A stretch of DNA of 64,000 nucleotides from Falsiroseomonas algicola. GTDB lineage: Bacteria > Pseudomonadota > Alphaproteobacteria > Acetobacterales > Acetobacteraceae. Positions within the stretch are counted from its first letter, which is position 1, and each line of letters opens with the position of its first letter. The stretch lies in assembly GCF_011040385.1 (NCBI RefSeq), contig NZ_JAAIKB010000001.1, positions 496,001 through 560,000 of the forward strand. The letters are read 5' to 3'. Shown piece by piece: positions 41,597 through 49,992 of this stretch. The position numbers and the translations under genes were made by a program. The notes under the pieces were generated by a model that was given only the letters and a program-made list of their open reading frames with translations, made no database searches and was not told the DNA's origin.

Positions 41597-42562
41597 ATGT
41601 TCTTCACGCCACCCAGCCTGCCGCCGCTCGGCTTCGATCTCGACTGGATCCATGTCGTGGGGTCAGTCCCATCGCAGGGCGAGGCGAAGCTTCTGGACGG
41701 CCGTTCCTTCGAGATCAGCTACCGCCATGGCTGGCTGAAACTTACCTGGATCGAGCCGCCCCCCCAGGCGGAGGCGGGATCGGTGTTCTTCGAGCGGGCC
41801 GTGGGCCCGGAATACGATGGTTGCATCACGGCGGGGCAGCTTGGTGAACTTCTCGGCCTCCGGCTGCGGGGGCTCCCTCTCCTCATCGGCAGCGCCGGAG
41901 ACCGGAAGGCGACGGACGCGACCAGCGACCTGTCCGGACGCACGACCTATTGGACAGCGCATGCCTTGCTGACCGCGGCGGATGCGGAAGCGCTTCTTGC
42001 GCGCCTGGGGCGCCGCTTCCCCGGCATCGCTGTCCTGAGCCTGGTGACGCAGCATGACGCGGGCGGCGACCCGATCGGGTTCCAGTGGGAGCGGGTGCGG
42101 GAGCCCTCCATCGCCGCGGGCCACCACTCGCTCGCCCTACTGCCTGCCATGCCGGACAGCCTGGAGCGAGCGGCCATCGGCGCGGCGCTGGACCGCGGCG
42201 GGGTGCAGTTCCGGGCGGGCTGGCACCTCCGGACCAGGCGGGCATTCAACCACCGGCTGACGGTCGGGTCGCGCAGCTACGATCGATCCGGCGTCTTCCC
42301 GACCGTCTTCTCGGGACAATTCCTGCGAAGCGAGGCAGCGGGTTCGGCCTTCGTCCACGGCATCGCCGAGGTGCTGGAGGCCTATTGCTCCTGCCGCGTC
42401 GTGCTCTTCGACCTTGCCAGCGGCGAGGTCGTGCGCGCCGAGGAGAACCCGAGGATGCGGCATGGCCCGGACTACGCCACATGGTTCCACCAGGCCGATG
42501 ACCGGCTGCTCGGCGAGCACCAGGATGAATCAGGCCGCTGGTTCGGCTGCCGCCCGGCGTGA
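41597..42562 (+). CDS. Hypothetical protein, 321 residues, unrecognised
   Basis: An intact frame of 322 codons with codon use like its neighbours, divergent from the TPP enzyme and convergent with hydroxyisourate hydrolase. No signal peptide, membrane segment or known motif was recognised. It is mixed alpha/beta in character, with Cys-containing EAYCSCRVVLFDLASGE near 262-278 and a C-terminus HQADDRLLGEHQDESG. An alternative start at ATG 41531 adds 22 residues. Nothing suggests its function. Confidence 0.65.
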   Translation: MFFTPPSLPPLGFDLDWIHVVGSVPSQGEAKLLDGRSFEISYRHGWLKLTWIEPPPQAEAGSVFFERAVGPEYDGCITAGQLGELLGLRLRGLPLLIGSAGDRKATDATSDLSGRTTYWTAHALLTAADAEALLARLGRRFPGIAVLSLVTQHDAGGDPIGFQWERVREPSIAAGHHSLALLPAMPDSLERAAIGAALDRGGVQFRAGWHLRTRRAFNHRLTVGSRSYDRSGVFPTVFSGQFLRSEAAGSAFVHGIAEVLEAYCSCRVVLFDLASGEVVRAEENPRMRHGPDYATWFHQADDRLLGEHQDESGRWFGCRPA

Positions 42563-42581
42563 TGCCGCCCCAGGAACGCGC

Positions 42582-42920
42582 TCAGCTGCCCCGATAGGTC
42601 GCGTAGCTCCAGGGCGTGCAGAGCAGCGGCACGTGGTAGTGCCCCTCCCCTGCCCGCAGCGTCACCACGATCGGCACCTCGTCGAGAAAACCCTCGCCCT
42701 TGAAATGGGCGCCGATGTGGAAGCGGAGTTCATAGGTGCCGGCCGCGAAGTCGGCGGCGGTCATCAGGGGGGCGTCGGTGCGGCCATCGGCGTTGGTCAG
42801 CGCCTCCGTCACCTTCACCCGGGCCGCGCCCTCCAGCCGGAACAGCTCCACCCGCACGCCCTGCGCCGGCCTGCCGGAGGCGGTGTCGAGGATATGGGTC
42901 GTCAGCGCGCTGGCCTTCAT
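42582..42920 (-). CDS. uraH: 5-hydroxyisourate hydrolase (transthyretin-like)
   Basis: A 112-residue transthyretin-family enzyme. THILDTASGRPAQGVRVEL near the N-terminus contributes His and Arg of the active site, GAHFKGEGFLDEVPIVV lies in the middle, and the protein ends in the diagnostic YRGS. It hydrolyses 5-hydroxyisourate, the product of urate hydroxylase, to OHCU. ATG 42920 is preceded by GGGGG; a TTG one codon earlier is open. It follows puuD after 13 bases. OHCU decarboxylase (the next enzyme) is not encoded in the window. Confidence 0.93.
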   Translation of the reverse strand: MKASALTTHILDTASGRPAQGVRVELFRLEGAARVKVTEALTNADGRTDAPLMTAADFAAGTYELRFHIGAHFKGEGFLDEVPIVVTLRAGEGHYHVPLLCTPWSYATYRGS

Positions 42921-42933
42921 CAATCGGCCCCCT

Positions 42934-44118
42934 TCAATCCGCCCGGGCGCCCGCCGCGACCCAGGCCAGCAGCTTCTGCCGTTCCTCCCGCGTCATCTCC
43001 GTCATGTTGCCGGGGGGCATCGCCTCCGTCGCCACCTGCTGGCGCATGGCCTGCGCCCAGCGGCGGATCTGCGCGGGGTCGTCGAAGCGCACGCCCTTGG
43101 GCGCGGCGGCAATGCCCTCGAAGCTCGGCCGGGCCGCGTGGCAGGCGGCGCAGTGGGAGGCGGTGATCGCCTGCACCTCCGCGAAGCTCGGCACATCCAC
43201 GCCCGCGATATCGGGGCCGCGCTTCGGCATCAGCATGATCGCCAGCACCACCACGGCGGTGGCCATGGCGGGCAGCATCACCTGGTTGCGGCCAGACTGG
43301 CGCAGCACGAAGTACTGGCGCACCAGCGCGCCGGCCAGCGTGATGGCCAGCAGCACCACCCAGTTCCACTGGCTGCCCCAGGTCATGGGGTAGTGCGGGC
43401 TGATCATCAGGAACAGCACGGGCAGGGTCAGGTAGGTGTTGTGGACGCTGCGCTGCTTGCCCCAGCGGCCGTATTTCGGATCGGGCTCCTGCCCCGCCTG
43501 CATGGCGGCGACCATCTTCCGCTGGCCGGGGATGATCACCATGGCGACGTTGGCCACCATGATCGTGCCCGTCATCGCGCCGATCTGCAGGAACGCCCCG
43601 CGCCCGCTGAAGACGTGACAGGCGACGAAGGCCGCCACCACCAGCAGCGCCACGCCGAAGATCGAGAGGTTGCGCTCGTTCTCCCCGAACTTCGACCGGC
43701 AGACCAGGTCATAGACCACCCAGCCGCCCACCAGCATGGCGGCCGAGATCGCGACCGCGACGCCGGGGGAGAGGTCCATCACCGCGGGATCGATGAGGTA
43801 GGTGCTGGCCTGGCCCCAGTAGATCAGCATGAACAGCGAGAAGCCGCTGATCCAGGTCCAGTAGGCCTCCCATTTGAACCAGTGGAGCTTTTCCGGCAGC
43901 TGCGCCGGGGCGTTCAGGTACTTCTCCTTCCGGTAGAAGCCCCCGCCATGGATCGCCCACTGCTCCCCCTTCACGCGGGGGTTGCCGTCCCGCGGCGGGT
44001 CCAGCTGGTTGTCGAGGCCGATGAAGTAGAAGCTGGTCCCGATCCAGGCGATGCCGGTGATCAGGTGCAGCCACCGGATCAGCAGGTTGGCCCAGTCGGC
44101 GAGATAGGCGAGGTCCAT
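42934..44118 (-). CDS. puuD: Urate hydroxylase PuuD, membrane-bound with cytochrome c domain
   Basis: A 394-residue inner-membrane enzyme. Nine or so helices fill about residues 5-300, beginning with IRWLHLITGIAWIGTSFYFI, and conserved WAIHGGGFYRKEKY follows in the first loop. The C-terminal periplasmic domain carries a covalent haem site CAACH at 323-327 with a distal methionine candidate in AMPPGNM. PuuD oxidises urate to 5-hydroxyisourate and passes electrons to the respiratory chain. ATG 44118 has AGGG six bases upstream; ATG 44124 is also open. It is coupled with hydroxyisourate hydrolase. Confidence 0.93.
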   Translation of the reverse strand: MDLAYLADWANLLIRWLHLITGIAWIGTSFYFIGLDNQLDPPRDGNPRVKGEQWAIHGGGFYRKEKYLNAPAQLPEKLHWFKWEAYWTWISGFSLFMLIYWGQASTYLIDPAVMDLSPGVAVAISAAMLVGGWVVYDLVCRSKFGENERNLSIFGVALLVVAAFVACHVFSGRGAFLQIGAMTGTIMVANVAMVIIPGQRKMVAAMQAGQEPDPKYGRWGKQRSVHNTYLTLPVLFLMISPHYPMTWGSQWNWVVLLAITLAGALVRQYFVLRQSGRNQVMLPAMATAVVVLAIMLMPKRGPDIAGVDVPSFAEVQAITASHCAACHAARPSFEGIAAAPKGVRFDDPAQIRRWAQAMRQQVATEAMPPGNMTEMTREERQKLLAWVAAGARAD

Positions 44119-44208
44119 CGGCATCCCTGGTGCGCGTCACGGCGCTGTCTTTTTGCGCTGCAACAATCGCGAAACGGGACGCCACGGGCAAGGGCCTTCG
44201 CCGGCGGC

Positions 44209-44916
44209 CTACCGCACCTCGTGCCAGGGCTCCGGCCTTTCGCCCCGACGGAACAGGATCATGCTGTCGAAGAAGCTGACGCTCTCCGTCGTCCGGCAGA
44301 GGTTGCTCACCGCGTCGCCCGGCCCGCGCTCCGCCGGCGGGACGCCGAGGCGGTCCATGGACCCCACGCGCCCGGTCCATTCATGCAGGCGCTGGCAGAC
44401 GGCGAAGGCCACATCGTAGATCGACCGCCCCTGCGGGTCGTCGGCGAAGGGGCCGCCCCAGAAGGCGGTGTGGGTGTCCTCGATCAGGTAGGCGCCGGGC
44501 AGGCGCATGGCGGGGTAGAGCACGTCGAAGGTGGTGATCTGCTGGCGCGCGGTATGGCCGCCATCATCCAGCACGATGTCGGGCGGCCCCATCTCCGCCA
44601 GCGCGGCGCGTAGGAAATCCGGGTCCGCCTGGTCGCCCACGAAGACCTTGGCGCCAGGCAGGGCATGCGCTTCCGTCGCCGGGTCGATATCCATGCCGAA
44701 GATGCGGGCCTGCGGGCCGAGATAGTCCTGCCACATGCGCAAGCTGCCGCCGCGCTGCACCCCGATCTCCAGCATCGTCACCGGCCGGCCGCGGAAGGGG
44801 GCGAAGGCCTGGTGATAGACCTCGAAATAGTGGTGCCATTTATGGATCGGGGGCGCGTCCCGGCTGCCCTGCAGGAAGCGGAGGTAGAGCGGGTTGTCGG
44901 GGGCGCTGTGGTGCAT
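44209..44916 (-). CDS. Class I SAM-dependent methyltransferase
   Basis: A 235-residue methyltransferase. VTMLEIGVQRGGSLRMWQDY at about 47-66 is the SAM motif I, FGMDIDP is the post-I acidic loop, and PDIVLDDGGHTARQQITTFD is motif II. The arrangement matches the CmcI/rhamnosyl O-methyltransferase-like group that modifies sugars or antibiotics. The start at 44916 leaves the usual short N-terminus; an ATG 16 codons upstream is also open. It is 90 bp downstream of the puuD start on the same strand and likely an independent gene. Confidence 0.8.
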   Translation of the reverse strand: MHHSAPDNPLYLRFLQGSRDAPPIHKWHHYFEVYHQAFAPFRGRPVTMLEIGVQRGGSLRMWQDYLGPQARIFGMDIDPATEAHALPGAKVFVGDQADPDFLRAALAEMGPPDIVLDDGGHTARQQITTFDVLYPAMRLPGAYLIEDTHTAFWGGPFADDPQGRSIYDVAFAVCQRLHEWTGRVGSMDRLGVPPAERGPGDAVSNLCRTTESVSFFDSMILFRRGERPEPWHEVR

Positions 44917-45083
44917 CCTGCGGGGCCTTTCCGCCGGCCGGTTGCCGGGTCCAGTCGCCGGCATAGCGGCCAGGGCGCCAACAAGCGGTTAAGCTCACCT
45001 TCCCGTGCCCGCCCCCCACGCTCCCCTTCGACAAGGCGCGGCGCTGCTGTAGCCTGCCGCGGAACGAACACCGGGAGCCGCCG

Positions 45084-46811
45084 ATGCGCCGTCGCCTCGT
45101 CATCATCGCCGTCGCCGGCGCCATCGCCCTGCCGGTGGCCGGCGCCCTTGCCCAGGCGGAGGCGGAGCGCCGCGTGGACCGCGCGATCGAGTTCCTGCGC
45201 CAGTCCATCGGGCCGGATGCGCGGATCGCCTGGGGCCTGCGGCAGGTGGACCCCGTCACCGGCCGCACCCGGCTCGGCGATGTCACCGTCACCAGCGGCA
45301 ATCGCCGGGTCACGGTGGCGGAGGTGCTGATCACGGACGTCTCCGACACGCGGCTCGGCCGGGCGGAGATGCGGTCGCTGCTGATGACGGAGGGCAAGGG
45401 GGAGCGATCGGAAGTCGCCCGCCTGGTGCTGGGCGGCATCCCCATCCCGGCCACGGGGGCCGTGGACTTCACCCGCTTCGAGATCGGCACGCTGGAGGCC
45501 GAGGCGGTGTCCATGCGGGGGCCGGAGGGCAACCTGCAGCTGGGCCGCCTGGTGGCGGAGGGCTATGCCCCCGGCGCGCTCGGCCAGGCGACGGCGGAGG
45601 GCTTCGAGTTCCGCGGCGCCGGCGCCACGTCGAACCATGCCCGGATCGGCCGCTTCGCCGTGGCCGGCGTAACCATGCCGGCGCCGGGGCAGGATTTCGA
45701 CATCAAGGATGTCACCGTGCGCAGCGCCAGCCTGGAAGGCGCGACGCTGACGGACCCCGAGAAGAAGGTGGACCTGGCCCTCGGCCGGCTCGCGATGCGC
45801 GACTGGGCGCCGGGGCGGCTGCTGGACCTGGCGGTGGAGGGCGTCTCGCTCGGCGCGGAGTTCGGGGCGATGGGGCCGGGCGTGTTCCGCCTCGGCCGCT
45901 TCGTGGTGCAGGGCATCGATGCGGCGGGCCTCGCCACCGCCTGGTCCACCAATGTCCAGCCGCCGGACCCGGCCCCCGGCGTGCCGCAGCTGATCCTGGC
46001 GGAGGGCATCACGGCGGAAGCGAATGGCGCGCCGCTGCTGAGCCTGGGCCGTATCCAGACCGATGGCAGCATGGCCGCGGATGGCGTGATCAGCGGGACG
46101 CTGGCGGTGGACGGGCTGCGCATCACCCTGCCGCGCGGCACCTCGGCGCCGCTGGAACAGCTGGGCTACACCGAGATCGCGGGCGGGATGGAGATGCTGG
46201 GCAGCTTCGCCCGCCAGGGCGGCATGCTGGCCATCGGCCCCTGGCGCACGACCTGGAACGAGGCGGCTACCCTGACCCTGTCCGGCCGCTTCCTGGAGAT
46301 GCCGGCGCCGGCGCCTGGCACGCCGATCGACCCGGATGCGCAGACCGCGGCGCTGCTGGCGGCGCGGCTGCAACAGCTGACGCTGTCCTGGCGCGACCAG
46401 GGGCTGCTCGGCCGCGCCATCGCCATGCAGGCGCGCCAGCAGCGGGTGCCGGAAGCGCGCATCCGGGAGCAATGGGCGCAGATGGTGATGGGCATGCCGA
46501 TCCCGGGCGCCGGGCCGTCCGCCCCGCCCCGCGGCCGCGCCGCGCCACCGGCCCCCGCCACCAAGGGCGCCGCCACCCCCGCGCCCGCCACCGGCAAGGG
46601 CGCCGCGCCGGCGCCGGCCGCGCCTGCCGCCGGCCAGCCTGACCCCTTCATGCCGCTGCGGGAGGCGCTGGCCCAGTTCATCCGCCAGCCGCGGGAGATC
46701 GAGATCAGCCTGCGCCCGCTGACGCCGATCGCCTTCGGGGAGCTGACCGGGCTGGCGGGCCAGAGCGCGGAGGCCGCAAGGCTGCTCGGCCTGACGGTGC
46801 GGCTGCCCTGA
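45084..46811 (+). CDS. Secreted protein of unknown function, possible AsmA/YdgA-like repeats
   Basis: A 575-residue protein with a clear signal peptide (residues 1-24, ending ALAQA). The body consists of repeating beta-type units of about 40-50 residues in which segments such as GRTRLGDVTVTSG, KKVDLALGRLAMRDWAPG and VFRLGRFVVQGIDAAG resemble each other, a pattern seen in AsmA/YdgA-like envelope proteins. A Pro/Ala-rich linker lies at about 475-525, followed by a conserved-looking C-terminal region FIRQPREIEISLRPLTPI. Function unknown; periplasmic or outer-envelope location is inferred. ATG 45084 has GGGAGCC upstream. Confidence 0.65.
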   Translation: MRRRLVIIAVAGAIALPVAGALAQAEAERRVDRAIEFLRQSIGPDARIAWGLRQVDPVTGRTRLGDVTVTSGNRRVTVAEVLITDVSDTRLGRAEMRSLLMTEGKGERSEVARLVLGGIPIPATGAVDFTRFEIGTLEAEAVSMRGPEGNLQLGRLVAEGYAPGALGQATAEGFEFRGAGATSNHARIGRFAVAGVTMPAPGQDFDIKDVTVRSASLEGATLTDPEKKVDLALGRLAMRDWAPGRLLDLAVEGVSLGAEFGAMGPGVFRLGRFVVQGIDAAGLATAWSTNVQPPDPAPGVPQLILAEGITAEANGAPLLSLGRIQTDGSMAADGVISGTLAVDGLRITLPRGTSAPLEQLGYTEIAGGMEMLGSFARQGGMLAIGPWRTTWNEAATLTLSGRFLEMPAPAPGTPIDPDAQTAALLAARLQQLTLSWRDQGLLGRAIAMQARQQRVPEARIREQWAQMVMGMPIPGAGPSAPPRGRAAPPAPATKGAATPAPATGKGAAPAPAAPAAGQPDPFMPLREALAQFIRQPREIEISLRPLTPIAFGELTGLAGQSAEAARLLGLTVRLP

Positions 46812-46908
46812 CGGCGCGCGGGGCGGCGGCCATTCGCTTGCGCGGGGACATGGCGGCTTGCCTCCCCTGTTCCGCCGCCCGGGCGCGGCACAGGCGCGTG
46901 CCGGCTGG

Positions 46909-48630
46909 ATGAGGCTCCGCTTGTCCCTGTCCCGCTTCCGATCGGCGCTGCAGTCGCGCCGCGCCGTCGGGCCCGGCTCCATCCGGGGCCATGGCCTGGC
47001 GCTGCTGCTGTTCGGCCTGGCGCTGGCGGGCCGCTTCGCCCTGGCCGATGTCCTGCCGGCGACGGGCTTCCCCTTCCTGACCTTCTTCCCCGCCGTGCTG
47101 CTCGCGGCCTTCCTGGCCGGCATGGGGCCGGGATTGCTGGCGGCCGCGCTCAGCATCCTCGCCGCCTGGTATTTCTTCATCCCACCGGCCGAATCCTTCG
47201 TGCTGACCACGACGGCCGACGTGATCGCGCTGGGGTTCTTCGCGGCCATCCTGCTGGTCGATGTCGTCGTCATCCACCTGATGAACGCCGCCGTGAACCG
47301 GGTGGAGGAGGAGAAGTCGCGCAGCGCGGGGCTGGCGGAGGACCTCCGGCGGCTCAACGCCTCGCTGGAGGACCGCGTGCAGCGGGAGGTCGCGGCGCGG
47401 GAGGCCGCGCAGCTGAAGCTGGCGCAGGACCAGCGGCTGCGCGCGCTTGGCCAGCTTGCCGGCGGTGTCGCGCATGATTTCAACAACATCATGCAGGCGG
47501 TGCAGAGCGGGGCGAGCCTGATCCGCCGCCGCGCCGAAAGCCCCGACGCCGTGCGGCACCTGGCCCAGATGGTGGAGGAGGCGACGCAGCGCGGCGCCTC
47601 CGTCACGCGCCGGCTGCTTTCCTTCGCGCGCCGCGGCGATTTGCGGCCGGAAGCGGTGGACCCCGCGGCGCTGGCGCGGGGGCTGGAGGAGATCCTGTGG
47701 CACACGCTGGGCAGCCTGGTGCGCGTCGAGGTCAGGCTGGGCGAAGCGCTGCCGTCGGTGGTGACGGATCGCGGCCAGCTGGAGACGGTGCTGGTCAACC
47801 TGTCCACCAACGCCCGAGACGCCATGCCGAACGGCGGCCTGCTGACCATCGCCGCCACCGCGGAGCGGCTGGAGGGGGCGGCGGCGGACGCCCTTGGCCT
47901 GGCCCCCGGCAGCTATGTCCGCTTCACCGTCCGCGACACCGGCGACGGCATGCCGCCCGATGTGTTGGCCCGGGCCGGGGAGCCCTTCTTCTCGACCAAG
48001 GGCGCCGGCGCCGGCACGGGCCTCGGCCTCGCCATGGCGCGCGGCTTCGCGGAACAGTCGGATGGCGCGCTGGCGATCGAGAGCGCGGTCGGCCAGGGCA
48101 CGGCGGTCAGCCTCTGGCTTCCTGCCGCGGCGGCGGAGGGCGACGGCGCGGCTGCCGCCGCCACCGCCGATCCTCCGCAGCGATCCCTGCGCATCCTGCT
48201 GGTGGATGACGACGTGATGGTCCGGGACTTCCTGGCGCAGGCGCTGGGCGACCAGGGCCTGGCCGTGCTCTGCGCCAGCGGCGGTCCCGCCGCGCTCGCC
48301 CTGCTGGCCGCAGGCGAGAAGCCGGATGTGCTGGTGACGGATTACGAGATGCCGGGCCTGAACGGCCTTGCCCTGATCGATGCGGTGCGCGCCCGGCCGG
48401 CGCTGCGCGACCTGCCGGTGATCCTGCTGACCGGGAATCTGGAAGCCGGGCTGGACCGGCAGCTGGAGGAGCGCCTTGCCAACGACGCCTGGCTGCGGGT
48501 CCTGCGCAAGCCGGTCAGCGCGGAGGTGCTGGCAACGGCCATGGAGACACTGGCCGGGGGGCGCGCCGTTGATTTCACGGCGCCCGACCGCCAAACAGCA
48601 CCGGGCTTGGCAAGGGGGCACGAGGGATGA
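46909..48630 (+). CDS. Hybrid sensor histidine kinase with DUF4118 sensor and receiver domain
   Basis: A 573-residue hybrid kinase. DUF4118-type helices span about 25-125, a coiled coil follows at 130-185, the phospho-accepting His is H189 in GGVAHDFNN (ntrB-like class), and the ATPase has N-box NARDAMPNG and G-boxes DTGDGMP and GTGLGLAMARG. A receiver domain at about 427-545 has its phosphorylation site at D478 in VTDYEMPGLNG and a Lys in LRKPVS. ATG 46909 was chosen; a TTG at 46858 is open. It overlaps the M20 hydrolase gene by four bases, which is unusual for a sensor. Confidence 0.9.
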   Translation: MRLRLSLSRFRSALQSRRAVGPGSIRGHGLALLLFGLALAGRFALADVLPATGFPFLTFFPAVLLAAFLAGMGPGLLAAALSILAAWYFFIPPAESFVLTTTADVIALGFFAAILLVDVVVIHLMNAAVNRVEEEKSRSAGLAEDLRRLNASLEDRVQREVAAREAAQLKLAQDQRLRALGQLAGGVAHDFNNIMQAVQSGASLIRRRAESPDAVRHLAQMVEEATQRGASVTRRLLSFARRGDLRPEAVDPAALARGLEEILWHTLGSLVRVEVRLGEALPSVVTDRGQLETVLVNLSTNARDAMPNGGLLTIAATAERLEGAAADALGLAPGSYVRFTVRDTGDGMPPDVLARAGEPFFSTKGAGAGTGLGLAMARGFAEQSDGALAIESAVGQGTAVSLWLPAAAAEGDGAAAAATADPPQRSLRILLVDDDVMVRDFLAQALGDQGLAVLCASGGPAALALLAAGEKPDVLVTDYEMPGLNGLALIDAVRARPALRDLPVILLTGNLEAGLDRQLEERLANDAWLRVLRKPVSAEVLATAMETLAGGRAVDFTAPDRQTAPGLARGHEG

Positions 48631-49925
48631 CGGCATGGCGCGACGGCAGGGCGGCACAGGCGCCCAATCTGGTCGCCGCCGTCTCCGAGGCACGGCAATG
48701 GGACCGGATCGCGCAGATGGCGCGGCTCGGCGGCTTCACCGATGCCGATGGCCACCAGGGCGTGAACCGCGCCGCGCTGACGAAGCTGGACCGGGAGGCG
48801 CGGCGCCTGCTGCTGAGCTGGGCGGCGCCGCTCGGCCTCAAGCCCTCCGTCGATGTGCTCGGCAACCTCTTCCTGCGGCATGAGGGGACGGAGCCGGCGG
48901 CCGCACCCGTCATGGCGGGCAGCCACATGGACAGCCAGCCCAATGGCGGGCGCTTCGACGGCATCTGGGGCGTGCTGGCGGCGCTGGAGGCGGTGCAGGC
49001 GATCCGCGAGGCCGGCATCGCCACGAAGCGTCCGATCGAGATCGTGGCCTGGACCAACGAGGAAGGCGGCCGCTTCGCCCCGGGCTGCATGGGCAGCATG
49101 GCCTGGTCCGGCCACCGCCCGCCCGATACCTGGAACGACACGCTGGATGGGGAGGGGCTGCGCTTCGGCGACGAACTGGCCGCGCTGCTGGCCTCGGAGG
49201 CCGATATCCCGCGCCGCGGCCTCGGCATCGTCGAAGGCCCCCGCCCCTTCGCCTATGTGGAGCCGCATATCGAGCAGGGGCCGCTGCTGGAGGCGGAGGG
49301 TCTCGACATCGGCGTCGTCACCGGCATCCAGGGCAGCCGCTGGTTCCTGGTGGAGATCGAGGGCAAGACGGACCATGCGGGCACGGCGCCGCTGTCGCTC
49401 CGCCAGGACGCGGTGCAGGACATGGTGCGCGTCATCAACGCGCTGAACGCGCTGATGGCGGACCCGACGGACATCCTGCGCTTCACCGTGGGCCGGATCG
49501 AGGTCTCCCCCAATTCCAGCAACACCGTCGCGGACCGCGCGCGCTTCACCATCGATTTCCGCCACCCCGACCCCGCCGTGCTGCTGCCGAAGGGCGATGC
49601 GATCGAGGCCACGGTGAAGGGCGCGCTGACGCGCTGCCGCGCGACGGTGACGGAACGCTTCCACGCCCTGCCCGCCCGCTTCGACCCCCTGGTGCAGGAC
49701 CTGATCGAGGGTGCCGCCGCGGCGCAGGGGCTCAGGAGCCGGCGCATGCCCTCCGGCGCCTTCCACGACGCGCAATTCCTGGTGCCGATCTGCCCGACGG
49801 GGATGATCTTCATCCCCTCCCGCGGCGGGGTCAGCCACCACCCGGCGGAATTCAGCACGCCCGCGCAGCTGGCCAATGGCGCGCGGGTGCTGGCGCAGGT
49901 CCTGGTTGATCTGGCGAACCGCTGA
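48627..49925 (+). CDS. M20-family Zn-dependent amidohydrolase (allantoate amidohydrolase/N-carbamoyl amino acid hydrolase type)
   Basis: A 432-residue M20 enzyme. AGSHMDSQPNGGRFDG at 98-112 supplies H100 and D111, TNEEGGRF at 143-150 the general base and metal ligand, HIEQGPLLE is the family-specific block, and VSHHPAEFS near the end gives a late His ligand. This pattern covers allantoate amidohydrolase (AllC/HyuC) and beta-ureidopropionase. With PuuD, hydroxyisourate hydrolase and PuuE in the same window an allantoate role is attractive, but HyuC-type carbamoylase is equally consistent with hyuAB. Its start lies inside the sensor kinase stop (ATGA). Confidence 0.85.
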   Translation: MTAWRDGRAAQAPNLVAAVSEARQWDRIAQMARLGGFTDADGHQGVNRAALTKLDREARRLLLSWAAPLGLKPSVDVLGNLFLRHEGTEPAAAPVMAGSHMDSQPNGGRFDGIWGVLAALEAVQAIREAGIATKRPIEIVAWTNEEGGRFAPGCMGSMAWSGHRPPDTWNDTLDGEGLRFGDELAALLASEADIPRRGLGIVEGPRPFAYVEPHIEQGPLLEAEGLDIGVVTGIQGSRWFLVEIEGKTDHAGTAPLSLRQDAVQDMVRVINALNALMADPTDILRFTVGRIEVSPNSSNTVADRARFTIDFRHPDPAVLLPKGDAIEATVKGALTRCRATVTERFHALPARFDPLVQDLIEGAAAAQGLRSRRMPSGAFHDAQFLVPICPTGMIFIPSRGGVSHHPAEFSTPAQLANGARVLAQVLVDLANR

Positions 49926-49992
49926 GGTTGCGACGACCGCGATCGCACGCCGCGGAAGTTGAGTCGCCACGCAGCGCCGCTCAAGGTTATAG

